Below are positions 1 through 8,563 of a stretch of DNA of 64,000 nucleotides, in pieces. The notes below the pieces were generated by a model. It saw only the letters and a list, made by a program, of their open reading frames with translations, had not been told where the DNA came from and did not search any database. The position numbers and the translations under genes are program-made. Origin of the DNA: an uncultured SAR86 cluster bacterium. Its GTDB lineage: Bacteria > Pseudomonadota > Gammaproteobacteria > Magnimaribacterales > D2472. The DNA lies in assembly GCA_902582355.1 (NCBI GenBank), contig CACHRR010000003.1, positions 36,882 to 100,881 of the forward strand, in the 5' to 3' direction. Every line of letters starts with the position of its first letter. Positions within the stretch are counted from its first letter, which is position 1.

Positions 1-2
1 AT

Positions 3-272
3 GTTAGAAATACTGAAAATCCACCTATGATGGGTAAAATATTTACATCTATATATTGTTTATTTGTTGGTTTCTTCTTTTTTAATATTAACCAAATTGG
101 AGGAACTATATTAGATTCATATGTAGCTCAACTAGTTGATATAGGCACAGCATCTGGAGAAAGATTATCAGTTTTATCAGATTCTGCTGCAGGTCCAGGC
201 GGAGTTGTGCAAACTATTTTTAACGCATTCATTGTAATTTTCCAACTACTCTTAGTATGGGGAAATGAATAA
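3..272 (+). CDS. Unrecognised membrane protein, probably the 3' end of a longer gene
   Basis: The reading frame is open to the left edge of the window and ends at 272. Tandem ATG codons at 27 and 30 could start an 81-residue protein, but no Shine-Dalgarno sequence precedes them, so I favour a truncated longer gene. The visible part has a hydrophobic Phe-rich segment near its beginning and a second one just before the C-terminus, with a small-residue-rich polar stretch (SDSAAGPGG) between. This suggests an inner-membrane protein with at least two membrane helices. I do not recognise the family. A strong terminator follows 18 bases downstream. Confidence 0.45.
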   Translation, partial: VRNTENPPMMGKIFTSIYCLFVGFFFFNINQIGGTILDSYVAQLVDIGTASGERLSVLSDSAAGPGGVVQTIFNAFIVIFQLLLVWGNE

Positions 273-290
273 TTAAAAATCCATTCATAA

Positions 291-315
291 AAAAGAGGGC
301 TATATGCCCTCTTTT
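291..315 (+). terminator. Rho-independent terminator after the first gene
   Basis: A perfect 10-bp stem (AAAAGAGGGC paired with GCCCTCTTTT) encloses a 5-base TATAT loop. The stem ends in a T run and has A residues on its 5' side, so it could work in both directions. It separates the partial membrane gene from cysK. Confidence 0.85.
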
Positions 316-376
316 AGTTTACTCTTATTACATTGTATATATAATTTTATAGATTCTAATTCTAAAAAAAAATATT

Positions 377-1402
377 ATGATATATGACGATATATTAAAA
401 ACAGTCGGTAATACACCAACAATAAAAATTAAAAATATTTCACCAGATGGTATAAATATTTTTGTTAAAGCTGAATACTTTAATCCTGCAAGCTCTGTTA
501 AAGACAGATTAGCAAAAAATATTATTGAAACTGCTGAAAAAAATAATATTCTTAAACCAGGACAAACTGTTGTAGAAGCTACAAGCGGTAATACTGGTAT
601 TGGTCTAGCTATGGTATGTGCCTCAAAAGGATATCCTCTTATAGTAACTATGCCAGATAGCGCATCGATTGAAAGAAGAAAATTAATGCGTTTTCTTGGA
701 GCAAAAGTTTTATTAACCCCTGCATCTGAGGGAGGAACTGGTGCATATAATGCAGCTTTATCTCTTGTTAATAAAAATGGATGGTTTTATGCAAAGCAGT
801 TTGAAAATGATGCTAATGCTGATATTCATGAAATGACAACTGGCAAAGAAATATTTAATGATTTTAAAGATATTGGCCTAGATTATTGGGTTTCAGGATA
901 TGGAACTGGTGGAACTTTCTCTGGTGTTGCCAGAATTTTAAAAAAAGAAATGCCAAATACTAAATTAATAATAACGGAACCTGATGTGGCTCCATTAGTA
1001 TCTAGTGGTATTAAACAAAAAAGAGCAGATGATAATTCACCCTCTTCCTCTCATCCTAAGTGGAGTCCTCATCCAATTCAAGGATGGACAACAGACTTTA
1101 TACCTTATGTACTTCAAGAAAGTATTGATAATAATTATTTTGATGAAAATATTCCTGTCAGTGGAAGTGATGGTATTAAGTACTCAAAGATATTGGCATC
1201 TAAAGAGGGAATAATTACAGGAATATCTGGTGGATCAACTTTTGCTGTAGCAATGAAAATTGCTCAAAAATCAAAAAAAGGTACTAACATATTATGTATG
1301 CTTGCTGATACTGCTGAAAGATATATGTCTAGTATTTTGTTTGATGATATTGATGCAGAGATGAACGAAGAGGAACAATCTATCCTAGATTCAATGATAT
1401 GA
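377..1402 (+). CDS. cysK: Cysteine synthase (O-acetylserine sulfhydrylase)
   Basis: PLP-dependent enzyme that makes cysteine from O-acetylserine and sulfide in the cytoplasm. The PLP lysine is K42 in PASSVKDR. The substrate loop TSGNTG is at residues 69-74, the phosphate-binding GTGGT lies near residue 178, and GISGGS lies towards the C-terminus, followed by a DTAERYMSS tail typical of the family. At 341 residues it is slightly longer than E. coli CysK (about 320), mainly through a polar insert around residues 215-235. CysE, which supplies O-acetylserine, is encoded at 4052-4777, so both enzymes of the final pathway steps lie within 4 kb. Cystathionine beta-synthase is the main alternative in this fold, but no CBS domain is present. 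Confidence 0.93.
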   Translation: MIYDDILKTVGNTPTIKIKNISPDGINIFVKAEYFNPASSVKDRLAKNIIETAEKNNILKPGQTVVEATSGNTGIGLAMVCASKGYPLIVTMPDSASIERRKLMRFLGAKVLLTPASEGGTGAYNAALSLVNKNGWFYAKQFENDANADIHEMTTGKEIFNDFKDIGLDYWVSGYGTGGTFSGVARILKKEMPNTKLIITEPDVAPLVSSGIKQKRADDNSPSSSHPKWSPHPIQGWTTDFIPYVLQESIDNNYFDENIPVSGSDGIKYSKILASKEGIITGISGGSTFAVAMKIAQKSKKGTNILCMLADTAERYMSSILFDDIDAEMNEEEQSILDSMI

Positions 1403-1427
1403 AAAAGGGAGCATCAGCTCCCTTTTT
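1402..1427. terminator. Bidirectional terminator between cysK and a TonB receptor gene
   Basis: An 11-bp perfect stem (AAAAAGGGAGC with GCTCCCTTTTT) with a 4-base ATCA loop starts on the last base of the cysK stop codon. T runs on both strands let it serve both cysK (+) and the convergent receptor gene ending at 1445 (-). Confidence 0.88.
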
Positions 1428-1444
1428 ATTTTTATATAGTTAAT

Positions 1445-3898
1445 TTAAAAATTGTATTTAATACTAAATGTTGACATTTCTGGTCGTGCCATCATCATAC
1501 CTTTAACACCACTTACTCCACTATTTACAAGAACTAATCTTGTCCATGTTTCATCTGTAGCATTTTTAACAGAATATGCCATTTCTAAATTATCATTTCT
1601 CCAACCAATTTTAAGATTCATATTTTCAACTTCTATTGGTTCACTCAACTCTGGATAACCAGGCGTTGCTGTCCATCTAGGACTTTCAATTGGTATTGAA
1701 GTATTTTGATAATTACCTTCATCATAAGAATAATCTATTCTAGCAAATAACATTCCTCCACTTAGTGGTTGATTAAATGATAGACCAACAGCATATGCAT
1801 CATCTGGAGTAAATCTTGCAGCTGCATTTGCTTCAGGATCAGGATCATTATCATCAATTGATAAAACAGACGCATTGAACGAAATTTTAGGTGTTAGTTT
1901 AGCAATTAAACTAATATCATAACCAAATCTCTCAGCTGGAACTGTCGCGTTATAAACAATAGTTCCTGTTCCAGTTGCTGATTGTGTTACACCTTGCTGA
2001 CCCTCAGTTTCAAAATCAAAAATTGCAGCATTAAGTTGAACTCTATTATTTAAGAGTCTTGATTTAATACCTATTTCAAAATTTGTACTTTCAGTTTTGT
2101 CATATTCTCTTGCATCACCAGTGTCACCAGACGTTGAATTAAATCCGCCAGATTTATAACCTGTAGCTGCAGATGCATAAATCATAATATCATCAGCAAT
2201 ATCTTTTTGAACGCTTAGCGACCAAGATGTTGCTGAGTCAGTTCTTTCAAAAACGTCGTCGACATTTTGAAGAAAAGCACTTAGAGGCCAATTATCTCCT
2301 AGAACCAATTGTCTTGGAACAGTTGAACCTGCTAACTGAGGTTGTCCAAGTAAACCTGCAATACCCGCAGATAAAATGGTAGTTCCTGGCAAAACAGTAT
2401 TTGCATATAAATCTGCTGTCTTGTCCTCTGTTGTATATCTAAGACCAAATGTTGCTCTTGTAGTTTCGTTAAAATGTTTGGTTACCCTACCGAAAATAGC
2501 TTGTGTTTCATCGTGCCAATTCATATCTTGAGCAATACCATCACCAGTAAGTGTGGTTTGAGCCAATGCACCTACTTGAGCTGCAGCACCTTGAAGAGCT
2601 GCCAGTGTACCTGCTTGCAATGGAGTCAAGGTTCCGCCTTGAGCTTGAATTGTAACTAAACCAGTAATTTGAGTAGTTAATTGACCTAACCATGATTGTA
2701 AAATTGGATTATAGTGATCTCCAAAAATTATAGCCTCTTTATTAGGCCCAGTTCCTGCCTCACCATAATCAGCATCGAGAAAAAATGCTCCAACAGTGTA
2801 TTCAATATCACCCATCATATTAGATGAATAACGAATTTCATGAGTAGTACTTTCACCAGGTAATTTTCTTTCCAAGTCTAAGATTCTTAAAGATGTGAAA
2901 TCTGCATCCCACTCTCTGTAAGCCATATAATCATTTCTAGCAACAATCATAGTTAATGTACCATTTTCCATTTCCTTATCAATTTTTAATGATGTTAAAG
3001 ATGAATCTAATTCAAAACTTGGATATCCGGGAGTTGCTGCATACCTATAATTATTGAACTCAGTATCTTGAACAGCCACTAGTGGATCTGCAGCAAATAA
3101 TTGGTGTCCTATTTGAGATTGTGTACTCGTGTTTAAACTATCAACAGCACAACAGGTTGAATCTTTAGATATTTCAGTGTGACTGAAGAAAATATTTAAG
3201 TCGTCTTTATCATAAGATAGTTTTAGTGCAACAACTGAATCATCTACACCATTGGCTTTGCTGCCATCAACTATATTTGTCATATATCCATCCATCTCAT
3301 TAACATTAGCACTAATTCTCAATGCTAAAGAGTCAGATAAACCAAAACTAGCAGCAGCAAGCATTCTTTGTTGCCCATAATCACCAGCTTCGTACTTAAC
3401 ATAACCATCAGTTTCGCCAGATATAGGTTTCTTAGTTATTATATTTACAACACCAGCATTAGTATTTTTTCCATATAAAGTACCTTGTGGTCCTTGCAGA
3501 ACCTCAATTCTTTCTATGTCTACTAAATCATTAAGTGCTAATCCAGTTTTATTCAGGTAAACGCCATCGACTACTAGCGCAACATCAGACTCCAAAGCTG
3601 CGTCACTTTGACTGGTTCCAATACCCCTTATTCTCATAGATGAGTTCATCGGATCAACATTATAATTAACTATTAATGAAGGCATTTGAAATGCAATATC
3701 TCTAGCATTAAGTATGCCTCTATCTTCAATTTCACTTGCAGTGAAAGTTGTAATTACCATTGGCACATCTTGTGCATTTGATTCGGTTTTTGTAGCTGTA
3801 ACTATAACTTCTTCTATTTCTGCAGTATCTTGCGCGACAATAGATGAAGATATAAAAAATAAAGATACAAAAAACGCTTTTGTTAAAATATTTTTCAT
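1445..3898 (-). CDS. TonB-dependent outer-membrane receptor 1
   Basis: Outer-membrane active-transport barrel of 817 residues. A Sec signal peptide (MKNILTKAFF, cleavage likely near VAQD at 20-23) is followed by a TonB box (EEVIVTATK, about residues 29-37), then the plug domain with the conserved LQGPQGTLYGKN and VVNIITKKP motifs near residues 134-157. The rest is beta-barrel ending in aromatic Phe (SIKYNF), as outer-membrane proteins do. Around residues 410-455 is an unusual Ala/Gln/Gly-rich insertion, probably an extracellular loop. A G-rich ribosome-binding run (GGGGGA) lies 7-8 bases before the ATG. The substrate is not evident; it is only distantly like the other two receptors in the window. 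Energy would come from TonB with ExbB/ExbD (30 kb). Confidence 0.92.
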   Translation of the reverse strand: MKNILTKAFFVSLFFISSSIVAQDTAEIEEVIVTATKTESNAQDVPMVITTFTASEIEDRGILNARDIAFQMPSLIVNYNVDPMNSSMRIRGIGTSQSDAALESDVALVVDGVYLNKTGLALNDLVDIERIEVLQGPQGTLYGKNTNAGVVNIITKKPISGETDGYVKYEAGDYGQQRMLAAASFGLSDSLALRISANVNEMDGYMTNIVDGSKANGVDDSVVALKLSYDKDDLNIFFSHTEISKDSTCCAVDSLNTSTQSQIGHQLFAADPLVAVQDTEFNNYRYAATPGYPSFELDSSLTSLKIDKEMENGTLTMIVARNDYMAYREWDADFTSLRILDLERKLPGESTTHEIRYSSNMMGDIEYTVGAFFLDADYGEAGTGPNKEAIIFGDHYNPILQSWLGQLTTQITGLVTIQAQGGTLTPLQAGTLAALQGAAAQVGALAQTTLTGDGIAQDMNWHDETQAIFGRVTKHFNETTRATFGLRYTTEDKTADLYANTVLPGTTILSAGIAGLLGQPQLAGSTVPRQLVLGDNWPLSAFLQNVDDVFERTDSATSWSLSVQKDIADDIMIYASAATGYKSGGFNSTSGDTGDAREYDKTESTNFEIGIKSRLLNNRVQLNAAIFDFETEGQQGVTQSATGTGTIVYNATVPAERFGYDISLIAKLTPKISFNASVLSIDDNDPDPEANAAARFTPDDAYAVGLSFNQPLSGGMLFARIDYSYDEGNYQNTSIPIESPRWTATPGYPELSEPIEVENMNLKIGWRNDNLEMAYSVKNATDETWTRLVLVNSGVSGVKGMMMARPEMSTFSIKYNF

Positions 3899-4051
3899 TT
3901 ATGTGTCCCCCATATTGAATTAAATATCTTTAAATACTCTTAAAGTAATAACAGTATTGTATATTAATATTCTCTATATAAGAAATTAATTAAAGTTCAT
4001 TACCAGTTAAATATATAAATATATTTATAATATTTATATAGAATTTTTTGG
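3899..4051. promoter_or_regulatory. Leader and promoter region of TonB receptor 1
   Basis: This 153-base, extremely AT-rich gap separates the cysE end from the receptor start, both on the minus strand. It includes the receptor's ribosome-binding run (C5 at 3907-3911 on the plus strand). I see no perfect long palindrome or riboswitch-like fold; exact -35 and -10 boxes cannot be chosen confidently in sequence this AT-rich. Confidence 0.4.
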
Positions 4052-4777
4052 TTAGGATATTATTTTTGCAGGAATACCAGCAACTGTTACATTAGGCTCT
4101 ACATCTTTCAAAACAAGACTGCCTGCTGCAACAACAGAATTTTCACCAATAGTAATATTACCTAATAGTGTACTTGATGCATATATTGAAGCTCCTGATT
4201 TAATTTTAGGATGACGATCTCCAGCTTCGTTTCCTTTTCCACCAAGAGTCACTCCTTGAAATATTGAAACATTTGAACCGATTTCTGCAGTCTCACCAAT
4301 TACAACACCTGTAGCATGATCAATCATGACGCCACCCTTAATCTCAGCTGCAGGATGAATATCAACTCCAAAAACTTCAGATGCTCTATTTTGTAAAAAT
4401 AGCGACATTGTATGTCTTTCCTGTTTCCATAAGCAGTTTGCGGCTCTATAGGTTGCTAATCCTTGATAACCTTTGTAGAAAAGTATTGGAGTTGAATAAT
4501 ATTTGCATGCAGGATCATTTTTTTTAAAGAAAATTAAATCATTTAATAAAGATTCCTCTAGACCGTCACAATTTTTATAAACATCTAATATAAAATTTTT
4601 AATATCTTTAGACGACAATGCATCACTATTTAATTTTGATGATAGTATTGATGCAATTGCACTAATAAATGAGTTTTGTGATAGAACAAGCAAATTTAAA
4701 TAAGGTGATAATGATGGTTCAGCTTTAATCCTAAGCTGTACTTCTTTTTTTATATCTGACCAAATGTTTTCTTTCAT
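4052..4777 (-). CDS. cysE: Serine O-acetyltransferase
   Basis: Transfers acetyl from acetyl-CoA to serine to give O-acetylserine, the substrate of CysK at 377-1402. The N-terminal helical SATase domain (about 1-135) is followed by a left-handed beta-helix with hexapeptide repeats (about 136-241). Catalytic D139 and H154 sit in VDIHPAAEI and IDHATGVVIG, matching D143 and H158 of the E. coli enzyme; the GVTLGGKG loop and a conserved RHPKI follow. The C-terminus (AGIPAKIIS) is short and lacks the long tail ending in isoleucine that E. coli CysE uses to bind CysK, although the last residues are still Ile-Ile-Ser. It lies 42 bases downstream of the carboxyltransferase gene and may share its transcript. 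Confidence 0.93.
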   Translation of the reverse strand: MKENIWSDIKKEVQLRIKAEPSLSPYLNLLVLSQNSFISAIASILSSKLNSDALSSKDIKNFILDVYKNCDGLEESLLNDLIFFKKNDPACKYYSTPILFYKGYQGLATYRAANCLWKQERHTMSLFLQNRASEVFGVDIHPAAEIKGGVMIDHATGVVIGETAEIGSNVSIFQGVTLGGKGNEAGDRHPKIKSGASIYASSTLLGNITIGENSVVAAGSLVLKDVEPNVTVAGIPAKIIS

Positions 4778-4819
4778 TGATAAAAATTAATAAAATATTT
4801 TCGCTAATGTAACTAAATA

Positions 4820-6223
4820 CTATTCAATATACAAACCAAAACCTTCCTGAAGACCTATAACGTCATCTGATGGTTTGTTATCTTGTGCAACATAATAATC
4901 TTTAGCTTCTTTAGGAAATAATATGTAATTAAGTAAATCTAATTCATTAGAAGAAAGATCTATCATAGAGTTGTCATTAAAAAATTGTCTAAACTCTTGT
5001 TTATACATAGAAATACTTTTAGGATCTTCTGATTTAGATTCAACATATGTTTTTTCAACTTTTTTAAGCAAATTAGGGCATATCTTTCCTGGGATCTTAC
5101 CATAATAACCCATAACGAGATCCATGAATTCTTTTGTAAGAGTCTTATATCTTGAATTATCAAGAATATTCATAAGTGCTTGTGCGCCAACAATTTGTGA
5201 TGATGGCGTTACAAGTGGTACATAACCAATATCCTCTCTTATTTTTGGTATTTCATCTATTAAAGCTTTCAGCTTATTCTGTTTTTTTAAATCTAAAAGT
5301 TGTTTTTCAAGAATACTAAGCATACCGCCAGGGACTTGATTTACTAACATGTTTATATCAACACCTCTCATAGAGCCCTCGTATTTTTGATATTTAGGTC
5401 TTATCTTTTCAAAATAATCAGATATCTTTGTAAGAAGATTCATATCATAAGGATTTTTGTTATCTTCATAAATCATTGAAATAAAGCTTTCTGTGGCTGT
5501 ATGCCCATATAAATTGCTAAATGATGAAATTGATGTATCTATATTATCTACGCCTGCTTCATATGCTTTAAGATTAGTTGCATCTGATAATCCTGTGGTT
5601 GCATGAGTGTGAAGATAAACTGGTATTTTTAAATTTTTTTTGAGATTTTTTATTAATTCAAAGGCTTTTAGTGGTCTTAGTAAACCAGCCATGTCTTTAA
5701 TAGCTAATGAAGTTGCTCCCATATCTTCAATAGTTTTCGCAAGACTTAACCAATATTTATCATTATGAACCGGACTTGTTGTATAACAAAAAGTTCCTTG
5801 GGAGTTTTTTTTAGCCTTATTTACTGCATCAATAGAAGTCTTGATATTATTAACATCATTTAGTGCATCAAAAACTCTAAAAATATCAATTCCTTCTATG
5901 GAGGCATTTTTGATAAATAAGGAAATTATTTCATCATCAAATTTTTTATAGCCAACTAAATTACGTCCTCTTAAAAGCATTTGTAATTTTGTATTTTTAA
6001 AATACTTTTTAAATATTTTTAATCTATCCCAGGGATTTTCATTCAGAAATCTTAGACAGCAATCATAAGTAGCCCCTCCCCAAACTTCCAATGATGAATA
6101 CCCTACTTTATCTAACATAGATAATACTGGAATCATGTCATCTGTTTTTAATCGTGTTGCGATTAAAGACTGCTGACCATCTCTAAGAACAACTTCAGTT
6201 ATACCTAATTTTTTGTTTTTCAT
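4820..6223 (-). CDS. Biotin-dependent carboxyltransferase subunit without a biotin domain (OadA / PycB / transcarboxylase 5S type)
   Basis: Carboxyltransferase TIM-barrel that moves a carboxyl group between biotin and a 2-oxo acid (pyruvate/oxaloacetate). Visible motifs are VLRDGQQS (12-19), WGGATYDCC (48-56), LLRGRNLVGY (83-92), FRVFDALND (115-123), the carboxylated-lysine motif IKDMAG (K176) and the metal ligands HTH (205-207). The PYC/OADA conserved domain follows to about residue 430. At 467 residues it stops where OadA and PycB normally continue into a biotinyl domain; no (A/M)MK(M/L) motif is present, so it resembles the 5S subunit of transcarboxylase. A separate biotinyl carrier and biotin carboxylase must exist elsewhere, or this works as a metal-dependent decarboxylase or aldolase. 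Divergent from the DUF1295 gene. Confidence 0.85.
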   Translation of the reverse strand: MKNKKLGITEVVLRDGQQSLIATRLKTDDMIPVLSMLDKVGYSSLEVWGGATYDCCLRFLNENPWDRLKIFKKYFKNTKLQMLLRGRNLVGYKKFDDEIISLFIKNASIEGIDIFRVFDALNDVNNIKTSIDAVNKAKKNSQGTFCYTTSPVHNDKYWLSLAKTIEDMGATSLAIKDMAGLLRPLKAFELIKNLKKNLKIPVYLHTHATTGLSDATNLKAYEAGVDNIDTSISSFSNLYGHTATESFISMIYEDNKNPYDMNLLTKISDYFEKIRPKYQKYEGSMRGVDINMLVNQVPGGMLSILEKQLLDLKKQNKLKALIDEIPKIREDIGYVPLVTPSSQIVGAQALMNILDNSRYKTLTKEFMDLVMGYYGKIPGKICPNLLKKVEKTYVESKSEDPKSISMYKQEFRQFFNDNSMIDLSSNELDLLNYILFPKEAKDYYVAQDNKPSDDVIGLQEGFGLYIE

Positions 6224-6309
6224 TTCATTAATAAAAGAAATAAATTTAAATATATTTTAACATATCGATAATTTCACCTTTATGGAATATTTATAGATAA
6301 TGGTATCAG

Positions 6310-7188
6310 ATGAATTTTAGCAACTTACTTAAGAATAAATTTTTTAGTCTAACTATATGTCTATTAATATATATTTTTGTCTTTTGGATTTCATATAATT
6401 TATTGCCAACATCAATCAATTCAATTTGGATAAAAATTACCATATGGCATTTATATGCAACCTGTTTCATATATTTGTTTAGTGTTTTATTTAATAATTC
6501 TAGTCTTTATGATCCATTTTGGTCGGTTGCACCAATACCAATAGTTTTATATTTGTCATTCAACTTTACGAACTCTGTTGAAGTATTGTTGCTTGTTTTA
6601 ACACCAGTTTTGTTTTGGGCATTGAGATTAACTTATAACTGGGCGTTAAATTGGAATGGATTTCATCATGAAGATTTTAGATACGTTGATCTAAAAGATA
6701 CTAATTTAATTAAGGCTCAATTTAACAACTTTTTTGGTATACACATAATTCCAACTCTTATCGTTAATATTTCGCTTTATCCAATACTTTTTATTTTATC
6801 AACCAAGGCTGTCGGAAATACTTATTTATATATTGCATCTATATTTACATTAAGTGCGATTATTCTTGAAACAATTGCAGACAATCAAATGAGATTTTTT
6901 AGATCTAATGAAGATAATAAAAGAAAAACAATGCGTTATAAATTATGGAAATACTCCAGACATCCAAATTATTTAGGAGAGCTTATGTTTTGGTTTGGAA
7001 TTTATTTTATGGGGATTTCATCTTTAACTGCACCAACAATTTTAATCATATGTCCATTAATAATGCTATTCCTATTTGTTTTTATTTCATGTCCAATGAT
7101 GGATAAAAGAAGTTTAAAAAATAGAGATGATTATGAAGACTACATGCGTAATACCTCACAATTATTTTTATACCCTCCAAAATCGTAA
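6310..7188 (+). CDS. DUF1295 integral membrane protein (steroid 5-alpha-reductase-like family)
   Basis: A polytopic inner-membrane protein of 292 residues with about seven hydrophobic segments. The C-terminal KYSRHPNYLGE motif (near residue 215-225) is the hallmark shared by DUF1295, isoprenylcysteine methyltransferases and steroid 5-alpha reductases, where it forms part of the NADPH- or SAM-binding site. Also typical are the early LYDPFWSV segment and the NRDDYEDYMRNTS ending. Its likely role is a lipid- or isoprenoid-related reductase; the substrate is unknown. It is divergent from the carboxyltransferase gene (86-base gap) and 36 bases upstream of the PsiE-like gene, with which it is probably co-transcribed. 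Confidence 0.82.
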   Translation: MNFSNLLKNKFFSLTICLLIYIFVFWISYNLLPTSINSIWIKITIWHLYATCFIYLFSVLFNNSSLYDPFWSVAPIPIVLYLSFNFTNSVEVLLLVLTPVLFWALRLTYNWALNWNGFHHEDFRYVDLKDTNLIKAQFNNFFGIHIIPTLIVNISLYPILFILSTKAVGNTYLYIASIFTLSAIILETIADNQMRFFRSNEDNKRKTMRYKLWKYSRHPNYLGELMFWFGIYFMGISSLTAPTILIICPLIMLFLFVFISCPMMDKRSLKNRDDYEDYMRNTSQLFLYPPKS

Positions 7189-7224
7189 ACTGGTAAAAAT
7201 TATTTAAAAATGTAAACTTAAAAT

Positions 7225-7632
7225 ATGAATGAACAAAAAATAATATTAATTGCAGAGAAATTAATTTTATTATTAATAGCTGTTGCTACGATTTTTGCAA
7301 CAGCATTTGAAGTAATTAGAATAATTGATGTTAAAGCTGTAAATTTAAGTGATTTATTTCTTTTATTTATATACGCAGAAGTTTTAGGTATGGTTGCTTC
7401 CTTTTATGCAAATAATAGAATACCTGTAACACTACCTCTTATTATCGCAATGACAGCCTTAACAAGAATGATTATTCTTCAAAGCAAAGACCTTAATGCT
7501 ATTAATATTATTTATGAGGCAACTGGAATATTGATTCTTTCAATAGCTGCATACATTATGACTCTAAAAGATAAAATAAGTTTAGATAAAATAATAATGA
7601 GAGAAAAGATTGAAGATTCCCCTGATCAATAA
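7225..7632 (+). CDS. psiE: PsiE-like inner-membrane protein (phosphate-starvation-inducible E family)
   Basis: A 135-residue protein with four predicted membrane helices. The central block (VNLSDLFLLFIYAEVLGM followed by YxxNRIPVTLPLIIAMTALTR) is characteristic of the PsiE family. E. coli PsiE is induced by phosphate starvation, but its biochemical function is not known; no Pho box is apparent here, so regulation by phosphate is only an analogy. It follows the DUF1295 gene and ends only four bases before the convergent nitronate monooxygenase gene, without a terminator hairpin between them. Confidence 0.8.
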   Translation: MNEQKIILIAEKLILLLIAVATIFATAFEVIRIIDVKAVNLSDLFLLFIYAEVLGMVASFYANNRIPVTLPLIIAMTALTRMIILQSKDLNAINIIYEATGILILSIAAYIMTLKDKISLDKIIMREKIEDSPDQ

Positions 7633-7636
7633 ATTC

Positions 7637-8563
7637 TTAAAAACTAGTATTACCTAATTTGTTGCAGATCATATTAAATTCACTAATTATTTCCTCAATA
7701 ATTTGTTTTACTGGCTTAATCTCATCAATAAGACCTACTGATTGTCCTGATAATGCAGGCGCAGCTTCCATATTTCCATCAAAGTATAATTCTTGAATTT
7801 TCATAAAATCAGCCATATCCATGATCCCTTTTTTATCAATACTATTTGTAAGATCAGATTTTAATGCTCTGATTACAGGTTTTGAGGATTTATTTAACAT
7901 TAAAGTTCCGTCAATATCTGACTCTAGTATTTTATTTTTAAAATTTACATGAACCGGACTTTCTTTAGACGATACAAATCTTGTTCCCATCTGAATACCA
8001 TCAGCACCTGCAGCAAATACTGCGGCCATACCAGCACCATCGACTATTCCACCGGCTGCAATAATTGGAATATCTGAGTTTTTTCTTATAGATTGAATAA
8101 GAACTAGTAACCCAACCTCTACAGGACTCTTGAATCCACCTCCTTCAGTGCCTTCAACAACAAGGCCATCAATACCTGCATTTATTGCTTTAATTGCACC
8201 ATCTAAACTAGGGACAGCATGATAGACTGTTATACCAGCTTCTTTTAAAACAGAAACATATTTAGAAGGATCTCCTGCTGATGTAGTTACAAATTTAACG
8301 CCTGCATCAACACAGAATTTAACCATCGAATCGTCCTTTAGAAATAACAATGGCAAATTAACACCAAATGGTTTATCAGTAAGTTTAGGCATTTTTAAAA
8401 TTTCTTCTTTACAGTTATCTATTTCTCCAGAAGATGTTTCAATAATTCCCATACCTCCTGCTTCACATACAGATGAGGCTAATTGACTTCTTGCAATCCA
8501 CCCCATAGGTGCTTGAATGATAGGATATTTAGCACCGGTGTGCTCTGTAACACGATTATTCAT
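7637..8563 (-). CDS. Nitronate monooxygenase (2-nitropropane dioxygenase family), FMN-dependent
   Basis: An FMN TIM-barrel flavoenzyme of 308 residues. N-terminal YPIIQAPMGW is the standard start of nitronate monooxygenases and FabK-type enoyl-ACP reductases. The FMN phosphate site is seen in IIAAGGIVDGAGMAAVFAAG (about 169-188) followed by GIQMGTRFV, and EGTEGGGF lies near residue 140. Such enzymes oxidise alkyl nitronates such as propionate-3-nitronate; FabK is the main alternative. The gene overlaps the dehalogenase gene upstream by 8 bases and has a clear AAGGAG site inside that gene, so the two are translationally linked. Its place in a detoxification block supports the nitronate call. 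Confidence 0.85.
   Translation of the reverse strand: MNNRVTEHTGAKYPIIQAPMGWIARSQLASSVCEAGGMGIIETSSGEIDNCKEEILKMPKLTDKPFGVNLPLLFLKDDSMVKFCVDAGVKFVTTSAGDPSKYVSVLKEAGITVYHAVPSLDGAIKAINAGIDGLVVEGTEGGGFKSPVEVGLLVLIQSIRKNSDIPIIAAGGIVDGAGMAAVFAAGADGIQMGTRFVSSKESPVHVNFKNKILESDIDGTLMLNKSSKPVIRALKSDLTNSIDKKGIMDMADFMKIQELYFDGNMEAAPALSGQSVGLIDEIKPVKQIIEEIISEFNMICNKLGNTSF

Noticed and set aside
2474..2659. Open frame on the plus strand inside TonB receptor 1
   Set aside because: It has no recognisable protein features and lies wholly antisense to a strongly supported gene.
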